Below, piece after piece: positions 11,701 through 23,828 of a stretch of 47,482 bases of DNA. Below the pieces are notes generated by a model. The model worked only from the letters and a program-made list of their open reading frames with translations. It ran no database searches and was not told the origin of the DNA. The number at the start of each line of letters is the position of its first letter. Within the stretch, counting starts at the first letter, position 1. The position numbers and the translations under genes were made by a program. Source of the DNA: Zygnema circumcarinatum (taxonomy: Eukaryota > Streptophyta > Zygnematophyceae > Zygnematales > Zygnemataceae); the NCBI GenBank assembly GCA_037447605.1, contig CM074814.1, positions 1,094,660-1,142,141 of the forward strand, written 5' to 3'.

Positions 11701-12650
11701 TTGATTTTCGCTCTTGTAAGTTAAAATGGTATCCAGAAATCTGCTGTTATCATGCAACCATGCTCACTTTGTTAATTCACCTCATGACTTATCTGATCGT
11801 ATCTTGCTGAATGGGATATTTTTCCAGTAATCCGGAATACTCCCCGTCCGTTCCTGTTCCTTCGACCTCTACGAGTGCCCTCGCTTTCGGTGCCTTTATG
11901 GGGCTTTCCAGCAATCTCCGCTATCAGCTTCTTTATGGCCTCGACCGGACGATGTTCCAGAACCTGAACTATCTTTCTCTTGCGATTTTTGGCACGACGG
12001 CTTTACGGTGAGTTCGAAACTCACCTCTGTATGGCTCGCAGTTAGATAAAGACTTCATTTACTGACATTGTCTTGTTGTGAATTAGGAGGATCATTAGGA
12101 GTTTTTTACTTCAAATAATCGATATCAAACGTGTGTTTCAAAGGAAGTACTTTGGATGTCGTTGTTACTTTCTATTTTACGGGAAAGCGTGTAATGATTC
12201 TGAAATCCAAAAGTGTCAAGCTTTTCTGTGTCTGAAACCCCGTAATGCTTGGACGGTACTATTCGCAGTCTCTTTATGTGATAACCATGATTACTGACAG
12301 AGAAATCCGGTGGTTGCGCGTATGACAGGGGATTGAATGTGTATTTGGGAGAGCCTTCCCGACTGGCATGGCTGGGAGTGGACAGCGAAACGCAGGGCCA
12401 ATCGGACGCCCAGAAGAAGGCGTACAGGCGGCCTTCCATGGCAGAGGTCATGGGGGCGGGAGGGGGGGTGCTCGCCATGTTCAAACGCCCACCTACCTTC
12501 TCCATGCCATCCCTGAATGCTATCTTCAAAAGGAAGGGAGGTGCCAAGGTTGCTAAGGACACTCCTTCTGGAGATAGGGACACCGTCGCCAAAGCGGAAT
12601 CCAAGCGGCCCAACCGAAGAGTGAAGAGGAAGGTCCGCTTGGCGGAGTGA
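8779..12650 (+). CDS. RER: RETICULATA-RELATED protein (DUF3411), plastid envelope
   Basis: Eight exons: 8779-9201, 9501-9662, 9920-10012, 10213-10328, 10428-10526, 11263-11568, 11828-12007 and 12329-12650. All have GT-AG splice sites, and together they give 566 residues. The DUF3411 signature is plain: GLISSAQLVRFLSI, RMIADPAFLYKIAAEQ, RLKDEWDLATANV (a conserved D-x-x-x-A-D-x-x-M-like segment), the Gly/Ala-rich membrane stretch LVGTVAGAAAGGLSN, FGAFMGLSSNLRYQLLYGLDR and LGEPSRLAWLGVD. Family members sit in the chloroplast inner envelope and affect mesophyll development and amino acid or nucleotide supply. The N-terminus (about 140 residues, few acids) can serve as transit peptide. The acidic stretch usual for the family is here a short Gly/Asp run (exon 2). 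The basic tail may face the stroma. Confidence 0.93.
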
Positions 12651-13865
12651 TGTGGAGAACAATTTTTTGTTGAAATTGTTATTTTGGATTAATAATAAGC
12701 AAATGATTCGGTCTATTCGGCAGATAGTGATGCGGTCTGCACGAGTTCTGTATATGTTACGTTTTGACTTTTTTAGATGGAAAAAAAGTTTCCATATAAT
12801 CCAAGGGGTGCAGAAATAGCGAACTCCCTTGATTTTTAAGGGGTCTCGTCTTCATTCTGACCTAATTCTCATGGCAAATGTCTTGGTTCTGTGTCGGTCT
12901 CTTGGCAACTGTCCATTGGATAATGAGAGATAGTACGAGGCCAGTGAGAGAGGGAGTGCGTGAGTGGTGAGAGTGAGAGGTGAGAGTGTGTGGGAAGTTG
13001 TTTTCGAGTGTGAAAGAGTGATGAGAGGGAATGGTGGGAGAGTGACGAGAGAGAGAGGAGAGAGATTGTGCCTGTGATGCTGAGAGGCCCACTATGGAGT
13101 TGAAGTGGGTGGTTCCATTGCAGACTTGGGTCAAGCTGAAGCCGATTCACACATTTCCGTAGGTGGCATTGGATGGGCCCACTCTACACATGCCATTGTG
13201 CGTCTTCACTGGAATTCCCTCCCCTCCCCTTCCCTTCCCTTCCCTCCCCCAGTAGGTTACCGCCTGCGGGCATACTGTAAGATCTGTTGGATGAGCCCAT
13301 TGGTGCAAGCCAGTCAATGGTACCGCTCCCTCTCGCTCCCCCTCCCCGTCCTCCCAGGGACTTTAGCTCGGCTTAAGGAGAACAATCGCGTTCGATGCTG
13401 TTGTACACTGAACTGAACTGGACTTCTTGACACTTTATCTTCTCTTGCGTGCAATTATTCGGCCTTGAGACTGGCGCTGTCAGAGAATGACCCCGTTGCT
13501 AGAACTTCACCTCGGAGTATCACTATGTTACAAACTTAGTCGCTAAGTCTGTCACTACTACATGTAATTGCCGAAAAACCTGAGAAAAGCACCACTGCAA
13601 TTGTTCTCCCGGTGGTGGATCCATCTGCGCCAAAGGACGAACACAGGCCCAAAACCTCAATTCCTTTTGACGGCACATCTTTGACACTTTGTCATAATAG
13701 GAACTGCAGTGATGCAGGTGTGGTGAAGCTAGGGCTGATAAAAAATTCATTTGCTATCAATCTCTCAGCGTTACGAAACTTGAAAGATTGAATTCAGTAA
13801 GCATCTGCAACGGTGGCGTTGAGGGGGCATTCTCACTCACATCTCAATTATGATGAGGCATATCC
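12651..13865. other. Intergenic between convergent RER (+) and RecX (-) genes
   Basis: This holds the 3' UTRs of both neighbours. A GA-rich stretch (12930-13070) and short CT-rich runs around 13215-13250 and 13325-13355 are low complexity. I see no gene; the open frames are short and repeat-driven. Confidence 0.6.
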
Positions 13866-15836
13866 TTAACCACGGCCTTCCAACTCTTGAACTATACGTG
13901 ATATAGCTGACCAATCAAATCCCCGCCTTTGCAACCAGCCAACAATGCGCCGCCTGCGGCCTTCCGCAGTAGTAGGGGAGCCTCTCTGCCACTGTCGAGC
14001 AGCGGCAGTCCTCAACAATCGCCATGCAGGGTCATTCAACCCGGGGGGGGGTGGCAAACCATCCTCACCATTAGGTTCTGTAACATCACTATTCGTTGCT
14101 TCTTCGTCTACTTCTTCTTTGTCTTCAAAGACTTGAGAGAGTGCAGAGTCAATCTCGCCCGTGGAAACTCCTCGCCTCTTCAGTTCCTGTAACAAGAATG
14201 GGATTAACCGCACAATTCTCTGAGCAAACTCCGGCCAATTGGATCAGAAAGCTCAATGGGTTTGCCCTGGACTATTGCAAAGGATAACATAGTGCGAAAT
14301 TAGCCTCGTCCACTCCTCCCCATCTTATGATATTTACCGAGGCATACCTATAAAGTGATGCTAAAATGATCCAGATTGCTTTGCTGTATGTTCTGGATGC
14401 TCGTACAAGATCATCTGGAAGACCGAGCAGTTTCACTCACGTGTCGAATGCGTCCAGGTCCCCAAATGGCACATTGGAAGCGACCTCGAGCGAACTCGGT
14501 AGCAAATTCCAAATCATTTAGTATTCCGCTGCATTTTCACACGAGCGGGTGATGCCAGTAAGACATCGTTCACTCGAAGAACTACGTGAACTTCAGTCAC
14601 TTTCGTCTTTCAATCATTTGGCCTGCCTAGATCATGTGGCTGCTGTTCACATAATGGGCAGACAAAGCCCTAATTTCATCCTCACTGCGAAATCTACATC
14701 GCAACGAGTCTATCATGTTGATGCGATCTCTCGTTTCCGACAACCTAAGGAACCAAGCTTCATTTACCACTTATTCTCACCTTCTCTTAAAATCTGCAAG
14801 GGCTGCCTCCACAATGTCCTCCGCGATCATTTTATTCTCCAGTTTCTCTCTCAGCATCGCAACTGTCATAGTTCTGAAAACCACCATCCCTCGAACGATT
14901 AAGTCTGTAAGACAAGAATCCACCTTCAGCTACTCTACTTGCAACAAAAGAGTATTAATCAAACAAAGACAGAAGGAAGGAAACAAGGCTTTTTCACCTT
15001 TTTGCCAACAGCCTGACGGCTACACCCTTCGCCTCCATCAGGAGAATTTGCCGCTTCCGATCATCCTGTCTTTCCTCGTCCTCCCCATCACTTGATGCAA
15101 GCAAAAGCTTTCCTAGAGAGGAACCGGATGGCAGGGTTGTATCGTGGTCTATCACTCTGCCATTTGCGAATGACAACATACCCAAATTCTTTGTCAAGTC
15201 CTTTTGAGGAAGGCCAGCATGACTAAAAATGTCATCATGTCCAGATGCATGCCTGTGCAGTTCCAATCCATCTGTCCCCTCTACAGTACTTGATGGCTCC
15301 CAGGCTCCTCGTAAATTCTTCTCGAATTGAGGAGCAGAAGCGGCACGCCTATCGTCTCGTCTCCTTGCAGCAATTTGAGGTGTCACGCCGCTTGTCTGAG
15401 CCCTTTGAGAAATACGTGATCTTCTGCCCGGAGTTACAGATTCGTCCTGCTCCACCTCAAGCTCATATCGCCCTTCGGTTCTTGCATTTTCCGAGGCCAT
15501 CGAGCTGACTGCATCCTTATCACGTGTATTCCCATCATCTCTCTCAGCGAAATCGACCTCTCTTCTTCCTTCATCTTCAAGTCTAGTATGGCCTCTCAGT
15601 CCCTGCAGTTGTTTCGCACCAGCAATCGGCTTCGTCTTCGAGCTGCCCCGGGACTGCCTTTGCTGTTGCAACTGTTTGCCATTTGCTTCTGGAGTATCTC
15701 GCAGTCGCTTTGGAATGTAGCGCATGGGACCACTCTCTTCCTCAGCTTTCCTTGCAGACACTGGCGTTGTTGAATGGAGTTCATGGCGATGAGATGACTG
15801 CAAGCCCATCACACCTTCACACCTTCCACTGACCAT
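13866..15836 (-). CDS. recX: RecX-family regulator of RecA, organelle type
   Basis: Four exons: 15836-14998, 14873-14781, 14528-14441 and 14186-13866, giving 446 residues in frame. The C-terminal third carries the three-helix repeats of RecX. Repeat 1 is AKGVAVRLLAKRTMTVAMLR followed by KMIAEDIVEAALADFKRR. Repeat 2 holds the hallmark GILNDLEFATEFARGR and WGPGRIRH, then ELKRRGVSTGEIDSALSQVF. A third repeat ends the protein (RRRRIVGWLQRRGFDWSAIS). RecX binds inside the RecA filament groove and limits recombinase activity. Plant RecX proteins act with organellar RecA. The first 265 or so residues are charged, Gln/Arg/Glu-rich and probably disordered. An upstream transit-peptide exon is possible, so the start is uncertain. 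Confidence 0.88.
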
Positions 15837-17350
15837 CAGACAAGTTATTGCAGCGAATATGTTGCATGCATGAAGGTTTTACTGACGTCGTAAAGTTCTG
15901 TATGACTAGCCGTTTCATTTTAGCCAGAGCGGTAAGCGCAATGCTTGAAATTCCATTAACTTCATAGCAGACGTTTCTTGCCATATTTCCGGAAAGACCC
16001 ATATAATTTGGGATACATGCGCCCTGCAAAACGCGAGGCTGCAAAACGTGTCTAATGGAAAACCGTGGGTGCATAAATTCGCGGCGGAGTGTCAAAAATA
16101 TGAACCGTGAGAGGGACCAAAAAATTAAAATGTACTCAGTTTTTCATTCACGAAATGCTTTCGATGCACGATTCTACACCATTTCGATGCAAAGTATGTA
16201 TGTGAATACCAGCTTTCTTTTACTTCATTAGGGTGCAAGCAACACTGCACCTGAGCACATGCTCCTTTAAATTCTCAGCCAGGATTCCTTTCCTTTCCTT
16301 CCCCTCGTATCCCACCCGATGGGAAAAAAAAAAAAAAAAATTATTGAGTGACTATGAGTTTAAGTCCTGCACCATGCACCATGAGGAGGCCGCCTGACCC
16401 TTGAAGAACTGCGAACTTCTGCGACATGCCCCAAAAAATCCGCCAAAGGCTTCCAGCCGCTCCTCCAATTGGAGTGCAGTCCCAAAGTCACCTCAGAGTG
16501 CAAAAAAGAAGAGAAGGCAGCTGGAGTTAAGCGAAGAGCAGGAAACTCCGCTGCAGATGCCACGTGGCAGCAGGAATAATGCTGGGAGGAGGAGCAGTAA
16601 ATCCCCCCCAGGCAGCGGGAGAGGGCATGGAAGCGCTCTCTGCCTATCCGGGAGGAAGCCGCCATGGCCGCCATCGTCCCTCCCTCAGCCCGTCTCTTTG
16701 AAGCCCTGCTGGGGAGGGAGGTAGGGAGGGAGGCGGATTGCGCCTGTCAGGAAACTGCAGAGAAAGGTCAGAAAATTTTCCCGGTATTTTTTTTCGGGAT
16801 CTGCCCGGGAAACTTTTCGAAAGTGAAAAAAAAACCGAGTGGAAGTGAAAAAAGGTCGAGATCCAAGCCGGGCAGCAAACCGAAAAATATTGTCCATTTG
16901 GAAGTGTGGAGGCGGCAATGGGGACAAAAACAATTCAAATCTGTTTGGATTGCGCTGAAAATATTTACAGGCGCGATTGGTTAGACGCGCGCTCGCAGGG
17001 ATTTTGAAAATTCAAAAAATATCAGAAATGAGAACATTTAGCATTTCTGGGCCTTCTGGAGCGCCCTCTCTTCCGCCTCGTGCACCAACGGTCACTCTCC
17101 CTTTCTCTCCCTCTCTCTATCTTTCTTTCTCTCTCTCTCTCTCGCCTGCTCTCTACACTGCAAGCTGTCTCCTCCCCCTTCGTATATCTCTCTCCTCCTC
17201 GCTCCCCTCTCCCCCCTCCCCTCTCCCTCCCTCTCTCCCTCCCTCTCTCCCTCCCCCCTCCTCTCTCCTCCCCCCTCCCCTCCCTTCCCCGTCCCCAATC
17301 CAATCCCAGCTCCAGGAGGTTCCCTGAGGGTGGATTTAGGGCAGGCGGCC
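15837..17350. promoter_or_regulatory. Divergent upstream region of RecX (-) and the alpha/beta hydrolase (+)
   Basis: It contains a perfect G-box GCCACGTGGC at 16559-16568 and a poly(A) run at 16325-16341. A long CT-rich tract (17095-17290) precedes the hydrolase ATG at 17351. ORFs at 16360-16984 on both strands overlap and show no family signal, so I treat the stretch as non-coding. Confidence 0.55.
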
Positions 17351-20300
17351 ATGAGCAGCCAATCTGCAGAAAGTGAAGCCTCAACTGCACCGCGAGGGCC
17401 GGCGGCTGCGGCTCGCAAGGGCCCTCGCCCGTCTCCCAGCGAGAGGGCTCGGCTTGCGGGTGCCAAGCGTAGGAAGGAAGAAAGGGCAGGAAAGAGACTG
17501 ATAAGCAGTGAGTCCATACAGCTTTCTCTTCTTCTTGAAGGATCTGACTCGGAGAGCTGCTTTCGTTTTCTTTAGGTCTGGTGATGGCTCATTCTACTAA
17601 GTTTGGAATGCTGATGTTCCTTTCTTTCTTTCAGGTAAAAGTTTGCAATTTTACATCAATAGATGCTCGACAAAATCAGTGCGTGAAGTGAAACTAACTT
17701 CAGTATGTGCAATCGCTTTGGGTTGTGCATATGCACTAGTGAAATGGTGGGAATTGGGCATTCTTTTTGTCATTTGGGAGACTAAAGATTCACTGAATCC
17801 GATAATCTCGTCTTTTTGAAAGCTTCAGGGAACTTCAAGATATGGCTGCTGGAGAGTTTTGAGTCTAATCCAGTGCTGTAATCTCTTCGCGCCAATTCTG
17901 ATAACATCCTTACGAAAAGGAGTTCGTTGGTTTGATGATTTGTCCATTTCATTCTTGTTCTGAGTCAGGGCAGTGAGAATTGCACCTTTGGATGGCCGCA
18001 CAGGAATGTGGTTCTGTCGAGGCACGTGTGACGTTTCTACTTGCAGATCCTATGCGGCTTCATTACTCTCACTATTCTCTGCTTCAGTAGTTGGGTGGAC
18101 CATCCCTCGTTGCATTTTTTGCAAGCACAGCAAGGCAGTTGCAATCATAAATATGAAGCATATGTCGAGCGTGAATTCAGTGTAAAGCAGCCGATAAAGA
18201 AGGCATTGGCAAGTTTGTAGAGGAGCGCGGGAATCAGCCAGAATAAAGAAAAAGGAGAGGGATAGAAATATGATTTGCGGGCATTTATCTGGAAGTTGGC
18301 GCAAGCCGGTCAAGGCGCAACATAGGAGAAAGGTCTTTCAGACTGCAAGTTGAAATCTTTCTGGGACTAGTGCACGTTTTGCTTCACCAATCATTTTGCC
18401 GCATGTGAAACTTTCATTTATTCGCTTTCTCTTACTGCAGAGTGGAGTCCACATTATGTCTGGCATTGCTCTTGTTGCTGACGATGATGCTTAATCGCTT
18501 GCAAATTAGATAACGCTCAACGCACCTGGAGATTGCAGTAGAGCGAATATAGAGCGGACTTCATCTGTTGCTTTAAATTTGTTTTATGCTTGTAGCGCCC
18601 CCGGGCATTTCAATTTTGCACAAATACTTACGTCACAAGAGTTTCACATTAGATTGGACGCTTTAGATCTGGAGACAGTTGAACAGAACACCTTTACAGC
18701 AATAGTCATGTTTTATCGCGTGCAGAGATTCGTGTATTAAGCTTGGAAAGTTTGGGAAACCGACAGTAGTTCTGCAGAAAACTGATTCGCATCCCTTTTT
18801 TTTCCTTTTTTTTTTTTGTTTTTTTTGGTGCAGCACCCCTTTACATTTCTCTATTGGTGGGTTTGGCTGCTGTTTGGAGTGCTTTCATTTACCGAGCGGT
18901 GCAGCCAGGACCCCCCCTCCCTATTGGCGAAATAACAGCACCCCGAGTTCAACTCAAAGATGGACGCCATGTGGCATATAACGAGGCTGGTGCGAGTGCG
19001 GACAAGGCCAAATACCATGTGCTTGTGTTACATGGGTGGGGAAATTCGAGGCTAGACCTTCTTCCGAACATCACTGTTGTGAGTCTCACTCCAACGTGGA
19101 AGGGTTGTCGCCAGTCTGCGTTGTCAGACTATAGTTGCATAATTAAGTCTTTCAACAAACCAACTGATGAGCACCTATTCTTGACATTTAGGTCCAGCAC
19201 TCGGGCTGACAACTTTTTGTATGCATGAGATGAGAGTCGAGGACATAGAAGGCTCGTCAAGGGGCTTATAGTGAGGGGTGAAGTGAAGGAGATTAAGTCT
19301 CAAAATTGTAAGAAAGTTCAAGCAATGGTCACAAATTCAAGAAGCGTGTAATCACCTCTGGTTGCAAGTTGTGACTTTTACCTTTGAGGGAGGGCCCTGT
19401 GGTCATGCGAACCTTGCAGGCAGAACTTCAGGAGTTGGGAGTGCGATTGGTGAGCTACGACCGGCCGGGATATGGACAGAGCGATCCCTTCCCGGGGAGG
19501 ACAGCAAAAACAGAGGCAGAGGATATAGAGCAGTTAAGCGAACTTTTGGGCATGGGCAAGTTATTCCACTTGCTAGGGATCTCCATGGGAGGCTACCCGG
19601 CTTGGGGGTGCCTTAAGTACATTCCGAAGAAGTGAGAGCCTTCAAATCTCCTCGGCCTGCTCAAACCTTATAGCATGCAACCAAGCATCGTCTCATGGAA
19701 AACATGTTGATGACAAGTTCCTGCTTTGCTGCCTGCCTCCTATCTGTAGCGTTTTTCTTTTCAGTTTCTATAAATGTAGCATGTGTAGGATTGTGCCGCA
19801 CACATTGTGTTCTGCTGACCGATTCTGCCGCCATTACCTCGGCTGTTTCCTCCCCTCTGTTGCTTCACTCTTTCTGAAAAGTCAGTTTGCTAATGCATTC
19901 TTTAACTGTGCAGATTGTACAATGTAGGCTTGGTTAATCCCGTAGGAGATTTTTGGGCCAAGAACATGACGACAGAGGAGACAATTGATAGCTGGATGCA
20001 CTTTATCAATCCGGATCGATATTCCATTTTGGTTGCCCACCACTTCCCATGGTTTCTACATTTCTGGACGACACAGAAATATCTCACCCGCGGCTTTTGG
20101 GGGCGCGAGCAGAGCTTAGGGAGTTTCAGCAGCAGTGATAAGGAGATTCTCAGCTGGCCAGACGTGCTGAAAAACTTTGAGTTGGTGAGCCTCCTCTTCC
20201 AATGACCGCTGCATGGCTGGAGGTTTATCTGAGCAGCATGCGTGCATTAGATCGAGTATAATGACTGTAGAAGAGTGTCATTAGAATACCTAATTAAAAC

Positions 20301-21051
20301 TGGCATTTCCACAGTTCTTCGTCTGAATGAACCAGGCATTGCCGAGTGAGGCATGTTGCTTGGTGTTCAGAAACAAGTGAAGTCCTGACATGGTTATGGG
20401 CTGATTAAGTTTATAGCATGACCTGATTCTATAACCCCCAGAGACTTGAACTATTCTGTTCTTGCTGGGATTTGCAACCATTTGAATTGGTGGTGGCCGT
20501 AGAACTGCTGGTTTACCTAGTGTGCATTGCCCCGATGTCCCTGTAATTCTCACTCGCTAAAACAGGAGAGGGCTTCAACTCTCCCGTCAAGTGTGCGGAA
20601 GAAGTGGCCTTTAGTAGCATTGGTTATGTGAGCACTCCCAGGAAACATTATCCAAGAATCGCCACTAATGAAAGTATGCATGTCTATTGAGGTTCTGCAG
20701 ACCAATAAAGAGGCGGAAAGGCAGGGGCCGGTGGAGTCCGTTGAGCGTGACATGAAGATCCTCTACGGAAAGTGGCCATTTGACATAGCAACTATTGATA
20801 TCAGTGGTGATGGAGACTTTGACGGCGAGGTGCACATCTGGCAGGGAATGGAGGACTACATTGTGCCCAACCCAGTGAACCGATATGCCAAACGAGTACT
20901 CCCATCGGTGAAGTACACGGAAGTGGATGACGAGGGACACCTTTTCTTCCTTAAGAAGGAATGGAGCAAAAGGATTCTGACTGAACTTCTTGGGATTGAG
21001 AGCGTCAAGGAATCTGTAGCCCTCCCTGACCACCTCCTCAAGACTGCCTGA
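17351..21051 (+). CDS. Membrane-anchored alpha/beta hydrolase
   Basis: Five exons: 17351-17507, 18834-19078, 19420-19631, 19914-20184 and 20701-21051. All splice phases agree, giving 411 residues. After a basic, Ala/Pro-rich N-terminus comes a signal-anchor-like span (LYISLLVGLAAVWSAFIY, residues about 54-72). The hydrolase fold follows: oxyanion region HVLVLHGWGNSR, then VSYDRPGYGQSDP, the nucleophile elbow GISMGG (Ser about 189), the acid in GMEDYIVP (Asp about 347) and the base in DEGHLF (His about 375). This is the plant type of hydrolase with 'YDRPGYG' and 'WGCLKYIP' motifs. Its members are poorly characterised esterases or lipases. The triad is intact. Substrate unknown. Confidence 0.9.
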
Positions 21052-21447
21052 TGCGGAGGAGGAGATGGATGGCTTAAGGAAGTGCTCGATGTGTAGCATG
21101 CTTTAGGACTGGAAATCTGCATGAACCCCGGGGGGATTGTGGCAGACATGGCTACTGCGAGGTGGGGATGTAGTACTCTATGAAAAGGGGAATGTAAGAA
21201 GCTGTTGTATAGGTAGGGTTGAGAAGCCCATCTTTTTGCAGTTTGACAGCAAGCATTTTCCCATATGAGGAATGTATGCAACAGTTGGCGTTCTTTCTGT
21301 CAAAGCGAGTGGTGTGCGAGGATGACCTTTTGCTCCATCCCCTTTCGTCCTCCGAGACCCTTTCCGTTGAACGCCTTCACGTTGAGCGCTGAGCAGGCGG
21401 TGGGAGAGAGTGCGCAGTACCGACTCTTGATGCCATATCGAGACCAG

Positions 21448-21493
<46 letters not shown>

Positions 21494-21522
21494 GTGCCCG
21501 TGCCCGTGCCCGTGCCCGTGCC
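21448..21522. repeat. (CCCATG)n passing into (CCCGTG)n
   Basis: About seven CCCATG units are followed directly by about six CCCGTG units. The array differs only by an A to G change at one position of the unit, with a sharp switch near 21491. Confidence 0.9.
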
Positions 21523-21757
21523 TACGCCTCAGTATTTGCTATTTGCAACGCATGCATGCATGCATGTGCATGCGATGTGAGCATGTTCTCAAGCTTGAAC
21601 TGATGCGGGGGACGGAGGGAATGTGGAAAGGAGACGGAGAGAGACGTGGGGGGGGGAGGGGGGAGGCAGTCGCGGAGTGGGCCCGTTGCCGTTTCTGCGT
21701 TAACCGTTCTTCCACCGCGTCATTCACGCAGATCTTTTGGTGCAAACCACACCACAC

Positions 21758-21859
21758 CTTTGATAACTCGATATCAGATTCTCGTAGTCGTCATCCAGCT
21801 TCAAGAAGCACTCGAAGAAATCCTCGAACTCGTCGATGTGTGTTTGTCGACACCGGTGC
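21758..21859 (-). other. Coding-like segment, possible isolated exon
   Basis: On the minus strand this 102-base stretch is open and reads HIDEFEDFFECFLKLDDDYE, then NLISSYQR. It is flanked by a usable acceptor (GGAG|GC at 21859) and donor (AAAG|GTGTGG at 21757). The composition (acidic, aromatic) is unlike the shadow frames around it. I found no partner exon or family. Confidence 0.3.
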
Positions 21860-22639
21860 CTCCGCCGTCAGGGCGGGTCGCTTAGAGAACCATGGGGGCA
21901 TGCGGTGCATGCATCGCCATGGCCATGGGGGCCATGGGGGGCATGGGGAGGGCGGCATGGTAGGGCAGGCCGTGAGGGCAGACAGGACCAGAACTGACGG
22001 ATATAAGGGAAGGGAGCGACATGATGGCATGTGGGCGCGTGGCCATAGCCATGGCCATGAGAAGGAGGTCGGAGACCATGGTGGCATGAGAAGCAGGCGG
22101 GGCCATGGGCATGCCATGGCCATGGCGGGCATAACGGAGCTCCGCAGAAGTGTGGGGAACGTGGGTTCTGGGTAGTTAAACTCTTATGATATGGAAGGGA
22201 GAGAGGTAGGACGCGGCGTGAAGGCAAGCATGGCCGAGGCGAGGTTCTTCTTGAATTTGAGAAGCAAAAAGGGTGCAAGTTTGTTACAAGAGTTAAAGAG
22301 TGAAATTCTGTGGCTGCAATTTTCAACAAGGCGGCAGTAATTTTCGCCATTCGCTGGTAAAGAACTATTCGTAAAAAGTAAATTCGACACTCTACTTGTC
22401 ATAGACAAGTGAGGCCATCTCCTTTTTTTTTCTTTAATTAAACTATTCTCGCCTCATATTCTAGGGTACTCTTGAATCAGGAAGTTGACAGCCTGAGTCA
22501 AAGAAAACTTCTCGCACTTCAAATGTCGACCGTGCTACAACCAACACGCCCTGTTGCATCTCTGCGTACGATCATGCCAGTTCCTAATATCCCTTCAGTG
22601 TCAGTTCGACGCTTTGATGAGCAAGCATGCTTTTCCGTC

Positions 22640-22885
22640 TCCACCCCTCTTCCTTTCCATCTTCACTTTCTCCCTCCAATTCACCTCCACCCACTCCCTT
22701 TCCATCTCCACCCCCTCCCTGCCTTCCACCTGCACCCTTTCTCTCCCTCCATTTCCTATTTCACTCCTTCCTCGCTCTCTCCACCTCTTTTCATCTCCAC
22801 TCCCTCCCTCCCTTTCCCTCTCCACCCTATCCCTCTCTTTCTCTCTCCACACCTTCCCTCCCTTTCCCTCCCCCCCCCCCATGGC
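22640..22885. repeat. CT-rich low-complexity block
   Basis: Pyrimidine-rich sequence with repeated TCCCTCC and TTCCATCTCCA-like units. It generates long Ser/Pro/Leu frames on plus and Arg/Glu frames on minus that are not genes. Confidence 0.8.
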
Positions 22886-23226
22886 ACCCCTGCATTCCTC
22901 CCCCTCCTATCGTATCACTGCCGGTTCCCTCCTCACGCATATGCTTTTGTTTCCTCTACTAAAGACGCTCTTGCTGCCTATACTGCACTGCAACACCGGA
23001 TTACAGAAAATCCTGAATGCACAATATGCTTCTAAAACGGTGAAAGCTCCCTAATCTCTTCCACTAAAACTATCAACACCTCCATCCTCTACTCACATAA
23101 TCCTCCTCGCTTCCACCTGACAGCATTCAAGGGCAGAGGTGAAGGACAACGACGGGGACAAAGCCAACGAAGTTAAGGAGATGAGAAAATACTGCCTGCG
23201 TTTTAAATAAAAATAAACAATCAACA

Positions 23227-23502
23227 AAAGGCGGCTCCTATGACGAGTGTACATTAGCTGGGCATCCCACGCACTTCAGGCCACTAGGAGGCCGGGTTGC
23301 GGTCTATGCCTCCGCTGCCTTTCTCACTGATTCATGCACGAACAAAAAAGCTATTCAACGTGGCTCCTTAGTTGGAGGAGGCCTCGTAACCAGCCGCACA
23401 AAACTTCACCAGCTCCTGTCGTTTACTCCTACTCAAAGAGTTAGAAAGTCTTCAGCTTTCACTTCCCTATTTCAGGTCCTGCACACTGACACTCTCGACT
23501 AA
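23227..23502 (+). other. Open reading stretch without a start, coding-like
   Basis: A roughly 90-codon open frame reads HFRPLGGRVAVYASAAFLTD and LVGGGLVTSRTKLHQLL and ends at TAA 23500-23502. It has no ATG and no recognised family. It could be a decayed mobile-element or gene fragment. It runs opposite to the downstream gene. Confidence 0.25.
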
Positions 23503-23828
23503 CTCGCTCAAGTCCTTCCACCCAATGTCGAATTCAAAGACATGCTTGAGGGAGTGACTGCTGTGCAGAAGAAACCGCCTCGAACAACTGTGAAAAGACT
23601 CAGCCAATGCAGAAGCAGCCAGCAACTGCATGGGTGAGAGAACAAAATGCCTACGATGAAACACTCCTTCGCCATAACGTAGCCGTTGGCTGCCAGGTCC
23701 CTTTAACTCTTGCCCTAAAATAAGTAACTTGCTCGGACAACCATTCGTTCACATCATCTAAGTTTCCGGGTCACTGACCGGCGACGACTACGCCTCGGGA
23801 ATGGTGACTATCCTCAGGTTCAGGCCCT

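Larger units (their letters stand above)
21052..23828. other. Repeat-rich intergenic region
   Basis: It contains a CATGCC/CGTGCC hexamer array (21448-21522), a CATG(C)-rich stretch (21548-21580), many CCATGG-type palindromes (21888-22130) and a strongly CT-rich block (22640-22885). Two coding-like fragments (21758-21859 minus and 23227-23502 plus) are listed separately. Otherwise no gene is supported. The region lies between the 3' ends of the hydrolase (+) and the plastid membrane protein (-). Confidence 0.6.

Noticed and set aside
12125-12662. Minus-strand ORFs of 162 and 123 residues
   Set aside because: They are the antisense of the last RER exon, whose plus frame continues the DUF3411 protein.
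16360-16984. ORFs of about 105 residues on both strands
   Set aside because: They overlap on opposite strands around a G-box in a divergent promoter and show no domain.
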